NCBI GenBank assembly: GCA_035548125.1
Contig: DASZTV010000052.1
Coordinates: forward strand, 1 to 64,000
Origin: DASZTV01 sp035548125
GTDB lineage: Bacteria; Actinomycetota; Actinomycetes; JAFAQI01
DNA: 64,000 nt
Direction: 5' to 3'
Shown here: in pieces, positions 1-8,541 of the stretch
Layout of the letters: every line of letters begins with the position of its first letter
Position numbering within the stretch: position 1 is the stretch's first letter
Program-made: the position numbers and the translations under genes
Notes under the pieces: model-generated
What the model saw: only the letters and a program-made list of their open reading frames with translations
What the model was told of the DNA's origin: nothing
Databases searched by the model: none

Positions 1-2
1 GC

Positions 3-389
3 GGCTGGTACCGCTCCGCGGTCCACGTGTCCTTCACGTGCACGCCCAACACCGCACCGCTGGACGCGGCTGGTTGCCCCGGCACCCGGACGCTGCGGCA
101 CAACGGCGTCGGCCGGACCGTGACCGTGACCGTGACTCAGACCGACGGTGGCACGAAGGTGCTCACGGTGGGTCCGTTCAACATCGACGGCACCGCGCCG
201 AGCCTGAGTGTCACGCGCCACCACAACTCGCTGGTGTGCCACGCGCACGACAGCCTGTCGCACGGCGCGACCTGCCACATCACTCGCCGTTCCACGGTCA
301 AGCACGGTGTGGTCACGGTGCACTGGAAGGCGGTCGCGCACGACCGGGCCGGCAACACCCGGACCAAGCACGGCCACTTCAAGGGATAG
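3..389 (+). CDS. C-terminal part of a secreted Ig-like repeat protein (5' end outside window)
   Basis: The frame is open from the left edge, so only the last 128 residues are visible and the internal GTG at 27 is not a real start. The pattern is that of bacterial extracellular Ig-like repeats: a GWY...VSFTC opening, a Cys-Pro pair, a TVTVTVTQTDGG strand, then NIDGTAPSL leading into the next repeat. The final repeat is His- and Cys-rich and ends in HDRAGNTRTKHG. Such repeats form stalks of adhesins or secreted enzymes; the catalytic or binding part, if any, lies off-window. The TAG stop is also the start of a -10 hexamer for the next gene. Confidence 0.6.
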   Translation, partial: GWYRSAVHVSFTCTPNTAPLDAAGCPGTRTLRHNGVGRTVTVTVTQTDGGTKVLTVGPFNIDGTAPSLSVTRHHNSLVCHAHDSLSHGATCHITRRSTVKHGVVTVHWKAVAHDRAGNTRTKHGHFKG

Positions 390-392
390 CGT
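387..392 (+). promoter_or_regulatory. -10 hexamer TAGCGT, leaderless promoter of the DUF3017 gene
   Basis: TAGCGT ends exactly 6 bases before the ATG at 399, which puts transcription start on the A of the start codon. The first three bases are also the stop codon of the upstream gene. No good -35 is visible. Confidence 0.5.
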
Positions 393-398
393 TCGGCG

Positions 399-668
399 AT
401 GCGACGCCGCATCGACCCGCTGTTGGTGGTCGTTGCGGTCGTCGCCGCCGGCCTGGTGGTGACGGCGTTCCACCAGCCGCAGGCCGGCATGTGGGTGGTG
501 TGCGGCGGCCTCGCGGCAGCCGCCGTGCTGCGTGCGGTGCTGAGGGAGCGGGATGCCGGCTCTCTGGTGGTCCGGATGCGGCGGCTCGACGTCGTCGTCA
601 TGGCGACCCTGGCGATTGCGCTCGGAGTCCTGGCCGCGGTCACTCCCTTCCCCATCGGTAAGGGCTGA
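399..668 (+). CDS. DUF3017 family small membrane protein
   Basis: An 89-residue protein with three hydrophobic segments (about residues 8-22, 29-45 and 64-80) separated by short basic loops. Size, topology and position just upstream of isocitrate/malate dehydrogenase genes match the DUF3017 family of actinobacteria, which is often found beside mdh. The function is unknown and nothing in the sequence suggests an enzyme. The ATG is supported by the TAGCGT hexamer 6 bases upstream. Confidence 0.7.
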   Translation: MRRRIDPLLVVVAVVAAGLVVTAFHQPQAGMWVVCGGLAAAAVLRAVLRERDAGSLVVRMRRLDVVVMATLAIALGVLAAVTPFPIGKG

Positions 669-754
669 CGGACCACCCGGTAGGCGCTTGATCGGCCTGC
701 ACTAACCTCGTGGCCGGGCCGGACAACCCGTGCCTGACAACCGCAGGAGCCTGA

Positions 755-1861
755 ATGACCACCCACGAGGTGACGCTGATTCCCGGTGACGGGACCGGTC
801 CTGAGCTGACAGAGGCCACCCGCCGCGTCCTGGAGGCGGCCGCCGCGACCGCCGGTTCGACCTTCACCTGGGACCAGCAGGAAGCCGGCGTCGACATCAT
901 GGAGACGGCCGGTACGCCGCTCCCCGACGCCACGATCGAGTCGGTCCGCCGCACCGGGCTCGCGATCAAGGGCCCGATCACGACCCCGATCGGCACCGGT
1001 TTCCGATCGGTCAACGTGGCCCTGCGCTACGAGCTCGATCTCTACGCGTGCGTCCGACCGTGCAAGACCTACGAGGGCATGCGTACCCGCTTCGACAAGG
1101 TCGACGTGGTCATCGTGCGTGAGAACACCGAGGACCTCTACGCCGGTATCGAGTACGAAGCGCACAGCGAGGCCGCCGACAAGGTCATCGAGTTCCTCAA
1201 CGGGCTGCAGGACAAGAAGATCCGCGAAGGATCAGGGATCTCGATCAAGCCGATGAGCGAGTTCGGCTCGGAGCGCATCATCCGCTACGCGTTCGAGTAC
1301 GCCCGTAGCAACGGCCGCAAGCGCGTTCACTGCGTGACGAAGTCCAACATCATGAAGCACACCGACGGGTTGTTCCTCGCGGTGTTCCGCGAGGTGGCCA
1401 AGGACTACCCGGACATCGAGCCGTGGGAGAACCTCGTCGACGCGACCTGCATGGGTCTGATCCAGCGGCCCGAGGAATGGGACGTACTCGTCCTTCCGAA
1501 CCTCTACGGCGACATCCTCTCCGACCTCACCGCCGGCATGGTGGGCGGTCTGGGCGTGGCGCCGGGCGCCAACATCGGCACCAACGCCGCGGTCTTCGAG
1601 GCGACTCACGGCTCCGCGCCGAAGTACAAGGGTCAGAACAAGGTCAACCCGACGGCGATGATCCTGTCCGGCGAGATGATGCTCCGCCACATCGGCGAGA
1701 CCGCAGCCGCCGACAACCTCGAGCGCGCGGTGTCCGACGTGATCGCCGAGGGCAAGAGCGTGACCTACGACCTGAAGCCGCATCGCGACGACCCGACGGC
1801 GGTCGGGACCTCGCAGTATGCCGACGCGATCATCGAACGTCTCGAAGGGATGAAGTCCTAG
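755..1861 (+). CDS. NAD-type isocitrate dehydrogenase (isocitrate/isopropylmalate dehydrogenase family)
   Basis: A 368-residue beta-decarboxylating dehydrogenase that would convert isocitrate to 2-oxoglutarate in the TCA cycle. It opens with IPGDGTGPEL. The metal-binding NLYGDILSD segment lies near residues 249-257 and the nucleotide-binding ATHGSAPKY near 283-291. Substrate-loop residues GTGFRSVNVALR and the REN(T)EDLYAGIE motif fit homoisocitrate/isocitrate members better than LeuB. Length and motifs are those of the short NAD-dependent type, not the 740-residue monomeric type of many actinobacteria; cofactor choice is inferred. GGAG lies 8 bases before the ATG. The stop overlaps the next start by one base (TAGTG), so it is probably co-transcribed with mdh. 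Confidence 0.85.
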   Translation: MTTHEVTLIPGDGTGPELTEATRRVLEAAAATAGSTFTWDQQEAGVDIMETAGTPLPDATIESVRRTGLAIKGPITTPIGTGFRSVNVALRYELDLYACVRPCKTYEGMRTRFDKVDVVIVRENTEDLYAGIEYEAHSEAADKVIEFLNGLQDKKIREGSGISIKPMSEFGSERIIRYAFEYARSNGRKRVHCVTKSNIMKHTDGLFLAVFREVAKDYPDIEPWENLVDATCMGLIQRPEEWDVLVLPNLYGDILSDLTAGMVGGLGVAPGANIGTNAAVFEATHGSAPKYKGQNKVNPTAMILSGEMMLRHIGETAAADNLERAVSDVIAEGKSVTYDLKPHRDDPTAVGTSQYADAIIERLEGMKS

Positions 1862-2811
1862 TGGGCAAGAACGTCACCGTTGTGGGGGCCGGGTTCTACG
1901 GCTCGACGACCGCGCAGCGGCTCGCCGAGTACAACATCTTCGACACCGTCTATCTGACGGACATCCTCGAGGGGCGCCCCGAGGGTCTGGCGCTCGACCT
2001 CAACCAGTCGCGGCCGGTCGAGGGCTTCGAGACCAAGGTCGTCGGGGTCACGACCGGTACCGACGGTTCCGGCTACGAGAAGACTGCCGGCTCGGACATC
2101 GTCGTCATCACCGCAGGCCTGCCGCGCAAGCCGGGCATGAGCCGGATGGACCTCATCGAGACCAACGCCAAGATCGTTCGGCAGGTGGCCGAGCAGGTCG
2201 CGAAGCACTCGCCCAACGCGGTCGTGATCGTCGTCTCGAACCCGCTCGATGAGATGACCGCGCTTGCGGCCAATGTCACCGGTTTCCCGAAGCAACGGGT
2301 CATCGGTCAGGCCGGCATGCTCGACACGGCGCGTTTCACCAATTTCGTGGCGGAGGCTGCCGGCGTCGACGTCGCCGCGGTCACCACGCTCACCCTCGGC
2401 TCACACGGCGACACGATGGTGCCGGTGCCCAGCGCCTGCACGGTCAACGGCAAGCCGCTGTCCGACGTGCTCGACCAGGCGACGATCGACGAGCTGGTCG
2501 ACAAGACGCGCAACGGCGGCGCCGAGGTCGTTGCGCTGCTCAAGACCGGTTCGGCCTTCTACGCGCCCTCTGCGGCTGCGGCGCGGATGGCCAAGGCCGT
2601 CGCGGAGGACAGCGGCGCCGTGATGCCGGTGTGCACCTGGGTGGACGGCGAGTACGGCATCTCCGGGGTCTACCTCGGCGTCGAAGCCGAGCTCGGGGCA
2701 GGCGGGGTACGCCGCGTCGTGGAGCGTGACCTGTCCGACACCGAGAAGGCCGGCTTGCTCGAGGCGGCCGAGGCGGTTCGCGCGAAACAGGCCGACGTCG
2801 CCAATCTCTAG
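1861..2811 (+). CDS. mdh: Malate dehydrogenase (LDH-like type)
   Basis: A 316-residue NAD-dependent malate dehydrogenase interconverting malate and oxaloacetate. The Rossmann motif VGAGFYG is at residues 7-13, the substrate arginines lie in GLPRKPGMSR near 82-91, and the catalytic His is in GSHGDTMVP near residue 181. The lineage is the lactate-dehydrogenase-like tetrameric MDH. The GTG at 1861 is chosen because it gives the Rossmann strand at the N-terminus and a one-base overlap with the stop of the isocitrate dehydrogenase gene. Coupling two consecutive TCA dehydrogenases suggests coordinated expression. Confidence 0.9.
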   Translation: MGKNVTVVGAGFYGSTTAQRLAEYNIFDTVYLTDILEGRPEGLALDLNQSRPVEGFETKVVGVTTGTDGSGYEKTAGSDIVVITAGLPRKPGMSRMDLIETNAKIVRQVAEQVAKHSPNAVVIVVSNPLDEMTALAANVTGFPKQRVIGQAGMLDTARFTNFVAEAAGVDVAAVTTLTLGSHGDTMVPVPSACTVNGKPLSDVLDQATIDELVDKTRNGGAEVVALLKTGSAFYAPSAAAARMAKAVAEDSGAVMPVCTWVDGEYGISGVYLGVEAELGAGGVRRVVERDLSDTEKAGLLEAAEAVRAKQADVANL

Positions 2812-2856
2812 GACGGACCGGAGGACGGGCGCGGTCGCTGTGAAGAGGACGCAGCT

Positions 2857-4164
2857 GTGACCTGGTGGCTCAGCGTGATCGTCGTCCTCGTGCTGATCCT
2901 GGTCGAGGCCCTGTTCGTCGCCAGCGAGATGGCCCTCGTCACGCTGCGGGAGGGGCAGGTCGCCTCACTCGCCGCCCGCGGCAGGCGCGGCAAGCGGCTC
3001 GCCGCTCTCGTCGCCGACCCCAACCGGTTCCTGTCCGCGGTCCAGATCGGTGTGACGACGACCGCGCTGGTGTCCAGCGCATTCGGTGCGGTCACGTTGT
3101 CTCACTCACTGACCGACCGGCTGCGGGACGCGGGCATGGGCAAGGGACTTGCCGACGTGATCGGCTTCCTGTTGGTGACGTTGGCGATCGCGTACGTCAC
3201 GCTCGTCGTGGGTGAGCTCGCGCCGAAGCGGCTTGCGTTGCAGCGCGCGGGCGGCGTCGCCAGTGCCGTCGCACCGACCCTCGACCGGTTCGCCGCGCTG
3301 ATGCGGCCGGTGATCTGGCTGCTGTCGATGTCGACCGATCTTGCGGTGCGTGCACTCGGGGGCGATCCGTCGATCAATCGCGAGATGATCAGCGAGGGCG
3401 AGCTCCGCGACCTGGTCGTCGGCCACGAGGCGCTGTCGCGGGAGGAGCGGAGGCTCATCGACGACGTCTTCGAAGCGGGCGACCGCCAGGTCCGCGAGAT
3501 CATGGTTCCGCGCACCGAGGTCGAGTTCTTCGAGGCCGGCTGGTCACTGACCAAGGCGACGCGCACCGCCCACGACTCGCCGCACAGCCGATTCCCGGTG
3601 TTCCGGGGCTCGCAGGACGACGTCATCGGGTTCATCCACGTCCGTGACCTGTTCCGCCCGCCGACCGGCCAGCGACGCGGGGTGAAGGTTGCCGACCTCG
3701 CGCGCGAGGTCCCGATGATCCCGTCGACGAAGCGGGTCCTCGCGGCGATGTCGGAGATGCGGCGGTCCGGGGACCACCTGGCCGTCGTCGTCGACGAGTA
3801 CGGCGGCACCGCCGGCATCGTGACGCTCGAGGACCTGATCGAGGAGCTGGTCGGCGACATCCGCGACGAGTACGACGCCGCCGACGACGAGGCCCGCCAG
3901 CTGCGAGGGGGCGACCTTGACGTCGACGGTCTGCTGAACCTCGATGACTTCGCCGACGCCGTCGGTGTGGAGCTCCCGGACGGTCCCTACGAGACCGTCG
4001 CGGGAGCGATCGTCGCGACGCTCGGGCGGCTCCCCAAGGTGGGCGACGCGGTCGAGCTCACCGGCGTGCGGCTGAAGGTCACCAAGCTTGACGGCCGGCG
4101 CGCCGCGAGGGTGCGAGTAACCGTTCTTCAGCAGGCGGCTTCGGACGGGACAATGGACGCATGA
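2857..4164 (+). CDS. CorC/HlyC family membrane protein (DUF21-CBS-CBS-CorC_HlyC)
   Basis: A 435-residue protein. The N-terminal DUF21 domain (about 1-190) has hydrophobic segments at 1-22, 60-80, 95-120 and 140-160. A CBS pair follows at about 205-335 (REIMVPRTEV starts the first, VVVDEYGGTAGIVTLEDLIEELVG ends the second), then a CorC_HlyC domain at 345-425. Family members are linked to magnesium or other divalent-cation homeostasis; the old name 'hemolysin' is not a reliable function. The GTG start has GAGGA upstream. The stop overlaps the trpS start (ATGA). Confidence 0.85.
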   Translation: MTWWLSVIVVLVLILVEALFVASEMALVTLREGQVASLAARGRRGKRLAALVADPNRFLSAVQIGVTTTALVSSAFGAVTLSHSLTDRLRDAGMGKGLADVIGFLLVTLAIAYVTLVVGELAPKRLALQRAGGVASAVAPTLDRFAALMRPVIWLLSMSTDLAVRALGGDPSINREMISEGELRDLVVGHEALSREERRLIDDVFEAGDRQVREIMVPRTEVEFFEAGWSLTKATRTAHDSPHSRFPVFRGSQDDVIGFIHVRDLFRPPTGQRRGVKVADLAREVPMIPSTKRVLAAMSEMRRSGDHLAVVVDEYGGTAGIVTLEDLIEELVGDIRDEYDAADDEARQLRGGDLDVDGLLNLDDFADAVGVELPDGPYETVAGAIVATLGRLPKVGDAVELTGVRLKVTKLDGRRAARVRVTVLQQAASDGTMDA

Positions 4165-5177
4165 CGGCCCGACCCGGAGTGACCAGAGTGCTGTCGGGCA
4201 TCCAGCCGACGTCCGACTCGTTCCACCTCGGCAACTATCTCGGCGCGGTCCGCAACTGGGTGCCGCTGCAGGACGGCAACGACGCGTTCTACTGCGTGGT
4301 CGACCTGCACGCGATCACGAACCCGCACGATCCGGCCACGCTTCGCCGGCGTACCCGGATCGCGGCAGCGCAACTGCTTGCGGCAGGCCTCGACCCGGAC
4401 CGGTGCGCGCTGTTCGTGCAGAGCCACGTGCCGCAGCACGCGGAGCTTGCCTGGGTGCTCGAGTGCCTCACCGGCTTCGGCGAGGCCAGCCGCATGACGC
4501 AGTTCAAGGACCGGACGGCGCGTTACGGAACCGACAAGATCGGGGTCGGAGTCTTCACCTACCCGATCCTGCAGGCGGCGGACATCCTCATCTACCAGGC
4601 CACCAGCGTGCCGATCGGCGAGGACCAGCGTCAGCACATCGAGCTCACCCGCGACCTGGCGCAGCGCTTCAACGCGCGTTTCGGCGAGACGTTCGTCGTG
4701 CCCGAGGCGCTGATCGTCAAGGAGACGGCGAAGATCGTCGACCTGCAGGACCCGGGATCGAAGATGAGCAAGTCGAGTGAGTCGCAGGCAGGCGTCATCG
4801 ACATCCTCGACGACGCCGCCGCCATCGCGAAGAAGATCAAGCGCGCCGTCACCGACACCGGCTCCGAGGTGCGCTTCGACCCGGCCGGCCAGCCTGGCGT
4901 GAGCAACCTGCTCACCATCCAGGCCACGCTGTCCGGCCGGACGGTCGCCGAGCTGGTCGAGTCCTACGCCGGAAAGGGCTACGGCGCGCTCAAGACCGAG
5001 GTGGCCGAGGTCGTCGTCGACTACCTGGCACCGATCCGCGAGCGCACCGAGAAGTGGCTGGCAGACGACGACGCGCTGGACCAAGTGCTTGCCGCCGGTG
5101 CGACCAGCGCCCGCGCGGTTGCTTCCGTCACGCTGGCCGCGGCGTACGACGCGGTCGGCTTCCTGCCGCCGCGCTGA
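4161..5177 (+). CDS. trpS: Tryptophanyl-tRNA synthetase
   Basis: A 338-residue class I aminoacyl-tRNA synthetase charging tRNA-Trp. The HIGH-type signature is HLGN at residues 22-25, within the GIQPTSDSFHLGNYLGA family hallmark. The KMSKS loop is at residues 201-205. Length is typical for bacterial TrpS. The start overlaps the upstream gene by 4 bases and the stop shares one base with the next ATG, so it sits in the middle of a tight run of genes. Confidence 0.96.
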   Translation: MTARPGVTRVLSGIQPTSDSFHLGNYLGAVRNWVPLQDGNDAFYCVVDLHAITNPHDPATLRRRTRIAAAQLLAAGLDPDRCALFVQSHVPQHAELAWVLECLTGFGEASRMTQFKDRTARYGTDKIGVGVFTYPILQAADILIYQATSVPIGEDQRQHIELTRDLAQRFNARFGETFVVPEALIVKETAKIVDLQDPGSKMSKSSESQAGVIDILDDAAAIAKKIKRAVTDTGSEVRFDPAGQPGVSNLLTIQATLSGRTVAELVESYAGKGYGALKTEVAEVVVDYLAPIRERTEKWLADDDALDQVLAAGATSARAVASVTLAAAYDAVGFLPPR

Positions 5178-5764
5178 TGACCGAACTCCACCCCGACACG
5201 CGCAAGATCGGCGTCGCCATCGGCATCCCGGAACCGTTCGGCGCGGAGCTTCAGGGATGGCGTGAGCGCCTCGGTGACCCGAACGCGTTGCGGATCGTGC
5301 CGCACGTGACGTTGCTCCCGCCGACCGCCGTCGGAAGCGGTGCGCTGCCCGAGATCGAGGAGCATCTGCGCCGGGTCGCGGCGAGATTCCAACCGTTCGA
5401 TCTGAGATTGCGTGGGTCCGCGACGTTCCTTCCGGTGTCTTCGGTGGTATTCGTTCCTCTTGTGCAGGGCATTGCGGAATGCGAGCAGATCGAGGCGCAG
5501 GTGAGGTCCGGACCGTTGACCCGCCCGCTCGACTACTCATACCACCCGCACGTCACCGTGGCGCACGACCTTCCTGACGAGGCGCTCTACCGAGCGCTGC
5601 ACGAGCTGTCGGGCTACGACGCGCACTTCGAGGTGTGGGGCTTTTCGCTGTTCGAGCAGGGGCCCGACCTGCACTGGCGGCCCCAACGGGACTTCGCGTT
5701 CTCCTCGGGCGGGCTGCCGGGGCCGCCGGAGCAACGCTTCGCACGCACCGACGAAGGGTGGTAG
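5177..5764 (+). CDS. 2'-5' RNA ligase family protein (2H phosphoesterase)
   Basis: A 195-residue 2H phosphoesterase. The two catalytic H-x-T motifs are HVT at residues 43-45 and 125-127, each after a Pro, as expected for the LigT/YjcG fold. Members hydrolyse cyclic phosphodiesters or act on 2'-5'-linked RNA ends; the substrate here is unknown. The ATG at 5177 overlaps the trpS TGA by one base. The extra upstream open frame is only out-of-frame trpS sequence. The 3' end overlaps the next gene by 7 bases. Confidence 0.8.
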   Translation: MTELHPDTRKIGVAIGIPEPFGAELQGWRERLGDPNALRIVPHVTLLPPTAVGSGALPEIEEHLRRVAARFQPFDLRLRGSATFLPVSSVVFVPLVQGIAECEQIEAQVRSGPLTRPLDYSYHPHVTVAHDLPDEALYRALHELSGYDAHFEVWGFSLFEQGPDLHWRPQRDFAFSSGGLPGPPEQRFARTDEGW

Positions 5765-6621
5765 ACCTCGGCGGGCTGAAGTCCCGCCTCGACGCCTACC
5801 AGCAGGAACGACCGTGGCTGGCCTTCCCGGTCGCCGTCCTGCTGAAGTTCGGTGACGACAACTCCGGCAACCTTGCCGTGCTCATCACCTACTACGCGTT
5901 CTTCTCGGTGTTCCCGTTGCTGCTCGCGCTGTCCTCCGTGCTCGGGTTCGTGCTGGCCGGGAATCCGAGTTGGCAGAGCAAGATCGAAGGGTCTGCGCTG
6001 CAGAACCTCCCGCTGATCAAAGGGTCACCGCTGCCGCACCACGGCAGTGTGGTCGTCGTCGTGATCGGCGCGTTGCTCGCGCTCTACAGCGGGCTCGCCG
6101 TCGCGAAGGCTGCAGAGCAGGCGTTCAACACCGTGTACGGCGTGGAGCGTGACAACCGGCCGAACTGGCTGCAGAAGAACCTGCGCGCGCTGCGGGTCGT
6201 GGTCGGCGGTGGACTGGCGCTCGTGGCCACCACGCTGATCGCGGGGACCGTCACCAGCGGGCACTCGCTCGGGATTCCGGTTGGCTGGGGGATCACGATC
6301 CTCGGCGTCGTCGTCTCCGCCGTGCTCAACACTGCCGTGCTCGTCCTGGTGTTCCGCTGGCTCACGGTTCGGGTGCTGTCGGTGCGCGACGTACTGCCCG
6401 GCGCGGTGTTCGCTGCCACCGTGCTCGCCGTCTTGCAAGCGGCCGCGTCGGCGTTCATTTCTCACAAGCTGCAGCATGTGTCGTCGACGTACGGCTCGTT
6501 CGGAACCGTGATCGTGCTGCTGTCGTGGTTCTTCCTGCAGGCGCAGGTGTTGTTGCTCGCCGTGCAGGTGAATGTGGTGAAGCAGGACCGGAAGTGGCCG
6601 CGCTCGCTGGTTACGCGCTAG
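5758..6621 (+). CDS. YihY/virulence factor BrkB family inner-membrane protein
   Basis: A 287-residue multi-pass membrane protein with about six hydrophobic segments. It has the YihY hallmarks YYAFFSVFPLLLALSSVLGF near residue 45, a central amphipathic stretch with YGVERDNRPNW, and a terminal YGSFGTVIVLLSWFFLQAQ. It was long mis-annotated as RNase BN; the true function is unresolved. The GTG at 5758 lies inside the last codons of the 2H gene and no in-frame start upstream has support, though the ribosome-binding site is poor. Its last 11 bases overlap the convergent cold-shock gene. Confidence 0.8.
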   Translation: MVDLGGLKSRLDAYQQERPWLAFPVAVLLKFGDDNSGNLAVLITYYAFFSVFPLLLALSSVLGFVLAGNPSWQSKIEGSALQNLPLIKGSPLPHHGSVVVVVIGALLALYSGLAVAKAAEQAFNTVYGVERDNRPNWLQKNLRALRVVVGGGLALVATTLIAGTVTSGHSLGIPVGWGITILGVVVSAVLNTAVLVLVFRWLTVRVLSVRDVLPGAVFAATVLAVLQAAASAFISHKLQHVSSTYGSFGTVIVLLSWFFLQAQVLLLAVQVNVVKQDRKWPRSLVTR

Positions 6622-6817
6622 CGGCGCGAACCTTATCGGCCTGCGGGCCCTTCTGCCCTTGGGTGACCTCGAACTCCACGCGCTGACCCTCTTCGAGGGT
6701 CTTGTAACCATCCATCTCGATCGCGCTGTAGTGAACGAACACGTCACTACCGCCGTCGACGGCGATGAAGCCGTACCCCTTCTCGCCGTTGAACCACTTC
6801 ACGGTGCCTTGCGCCAC
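6611..6817 (-). CDS. Cold-shock protein, CspA family
   Basis: A 68-residue single OB-fold nucleic-acid-binding protein. RNP1 is KGYGFI at residues 13-18 and RNP2 is VFVHY at 26-30, with the invariant KWFN start. It would melt RNA structure as an RNA chaperone. The start is GTG with a G-rich sequence just upstream. It lies downstream of the carboxypeptidase gene on the same strand, 104 bases away. A possible -10 (TGTAAT, minus strand 6871-6876) would give it its own promoter with a leader of about 45 bases, though no clear -35 is seen. Confidence 0.95.
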   Translation of the reverse strand: MAQGTVKWFNGEKGYGFIAVDGGSDVFVHYSAIEMDGYKTLEEGQRVEFEVTQGQKGPQADKVRAASA

Positions 6818-6921
6818 AACTACCCCAGTGTGATCGTCCGTGCTCCGGGGTGGAGCAGGTTGGCGAGGACATTACACGCGAACCGCACCGGGCGCGAGAG
6901 GTGCGAGCGGAGCCGAATCGG

Positions 6922-8073
6922 TCAGAGCGGAGGCAGGCTCAACGTCGGTTTGCGACGGCGGGGGATGATCCGCCGCACCGCCGTCATGCCCGCCGCGAAG
7001 GCGGTCACCATCACGACCAGGGTCTCGATCAGGCTCGTGGTCCGATCGTGGTGGGTTGCATCCGCAACTGCTGCGGGAGCAACCTCCGCGGCAACGTGCT
7101 CCACCGGGAGGGCGGGCGGCGGCAGCGGCTGGACGAGCTCGCCGACCGGGGTGACCTTGCCGTTGGCCTTGAAGCCCCAGCTGAGCAGCTTTGCGGCCAT
7201 CGGCCACCAGCGGGGGTAGGCGTGCATCAGGCTGACGACGATCGTCTGGCCGTGTCGGGTGGCGGCACCGACGTACGTCGCTTGCGCCGCGACGGTGTAG
7301 CCGTTCTTCCCGCCGATGTCGCCCTTGTAGTAGTAGAGCAAGTTGTTGTGGCTCTGAATCTGGAAGTGCTTGTGGTGCGCGGCCGGGATCCGGCTGGTCA
7401 GCTGCGAGATGTAGTGCCGGAACGCCGGAATCCGGAAGTCCGCTTGCGCGATCAGCGCGAGGTCGTACGCCGACGTCGTCTCGCCCGGACCGTCCAGGCC
7501 GCTCGGGGTGTCGGCATGGGTGTCGTTTGCCTGCAGGACCTGCGCTTCGGCGTTCATCGCGCGAAGCGTCTCCTTGACCCCGCCGTACGCCTCGGCCAAC
7601 GCCACCGCGGCGTCGTTGGCACTCATCTCGAGCATGCACTGGAACAGCGTCGAGATCTTGTACTTCATCCCGACCGACAGGCCCGCCTTGGTCCCGTCGA
7701 CGGACGCGGCGCGGTAGCTCACCGGGAAGGTCGCGTCAGGGTCGAGGCGGGGGATCAACGTCGCGGCGGTGAGCATCTTCAGCGTGCTGGCCGGCAGGAA
7801 CTTCTCGTGCGGCGCCTTGGCGGCCAGGACCTGCCCGGTGGTGAGGTTCGCGACCATCCACGAGGCGGCGGGCAGCTGAGAGTCCGGGGGCAGCGGCGGC
7901 GCGTCCCGGCCGGCGTTGACGACCAGGCCCCTGCTGGCGAGCAGCGGCCCGCCGATCGTGGTCGGGGCGGGTTTCGGCGAGACGCGTCTGGGGGAGGCTC
8001 CAGCAGCGCTGGCCGACACGGACAGCGCGAGGAGAGCCGTTGCAAGGCAGGCAGCGGCGAGGCGTCGGGGCAT
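6922..8073 (-). CDS. D-alanyl-D-alanine carboxypeptidase (peptidase S11, penicillin-binding protein)
   Basis: A 383-residue secreted low-molecular-weight PBP that trims the terminal D-Ala of peptidoglycan stem peptides. The signal peptide covers residues 1-27. The catalytic triad motifs are S96-T-L-K99, S151-A-N153 and a KNG box at 256-258 (KTG in most PBPs). A C-terminal hydrophobic helix (about 345-362) followed by RRIIPRRRK would anchor it to the membrane. I chose ATG 8073 over GTG 8082 because a TACGGT hexamer lies 7 bases upstream of it and the signal peptide then starts cleanly. Confidence 0.88.
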   Translation of the reverse strand: MPRRLAAACLATALLALSVSASAAGASPRRVSPKPAPTTIGGPLLASRGLVVNAGRDAPPLPPDSQLPAASWMVANLTTGQVLAAKAPHEKFLPASTLKMLTAATLIPRLDPDATFPVSYRAASVDGTKAGLSVGMKYKISTLFQCMLEMSANDAAVALAEAYGGVKETLRAMNAEAQVLQANDTHADTPSGLDGPGETTSAYDLALIAQADFRIPAFRHYISQLTSRIPAAHHKHFQIQSHNNLLYYYKGDIGGKNGYTVAAQATYVGAATRHGQTIVVSLMHAYPRWWPMAAKLLSWGFKANGKVTPVGELVQPLPPPALPVEHVAAEVAPAAVADATHHDRTTSLIETLVVMVTAFAAGMTAVRRIIPRRRKPTLSLPPL

Positions 8074-8080
8074 CGGTTCC

Positions 8081-8086
8081 ACCGTA
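8081..8086 (-). promoter_or_regulatory. -10 hexamer TACGGT for the carboxypeptidase gene
   Basis: On the minus strand TACGGT ends 7 bases before the ATG at 8073. It overlaps the alternative GTG at 8082, so use of that GTG is unlikely. Confidence 0.45.
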
Positions 8087-8100
8087 TCGGCTGAGCCCGG

Positions 8101-8541
8101 CTATCCCGCGGCGAGCCCGTCCGCGCCGAGCGCGGGACGGTCCCCGATTCGTACGACGGTCAGCAGGGCGGTCGCGCACAGCCGGTCGCCGTTGCCGGCG
8201 TCGGTCAGGTGGACCTCGACCACGGCGTCGCGCTTCCCGACCCGGACCGGCACCCCCCTCGCCACGGCGGGCCCGACCCGTACCGGCGCCGTGAACGAGA
8301 TCGTCATCGACTGCGTGGCGACCAGCCCGTCGAGCGCGCGGGCGGCCGCGGTGGCACCCGCCGTGTCGATCAATGTGGCGACCAGGCCGCCTTCGAGCGA
8401 GCCGGCCGGCCCCTTGAACTCGTCCCGGATGTCGCCGGAGACAGTGGCTGAACCGTCCTCCGGCGGGTTGTTCAGGTCGTCGAGGTAGTAGATGCCGAGC
8501 AGCCGCTGCAGCGGAGTGTGCCCGGTCTTGTCGTGATCCAC
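8101..8541 (-). CDS. PaaI-family hotdog thioesterase
   Basis: A 146-residue hotdog-fold protein. The conserved turn and helix of PaaI thioesterases appear as GSLEGGLVATLIDTAGATAA (residues 46-65), with Gly-Gly where many members have HGG and an Asp in the helix; strands then follow with SMTISFTAPVRVG. It probably hydrolyses an acyl- or aryl-CoA thioester; the substrate is unknown. The GTG start follows directly on the TAG of the upstream gene with no gap, so translation is likely coupled. Confidence 0.75.
   Translation of the reverse strand: MDHDKTGHTPLQRLLGIYYLDDLNNPPEDGSATVSGDIRDEFKGPAGSLEGGLVATLIDTAGATAAARALDGLVATQSMTISFTAPVRVGPAVARGVPVRVGKRDAVVEVHLTDAGNGDRLCATALLTVVRIGDRPALGADGLAAG

Noticed and set aside
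27..389. GTG 27 as a complete small gene start
   Set aside because: The frame continues to the window edge with the same repeat-domain pattern (GWYRSAVHV), so it is the end of a larger gene.
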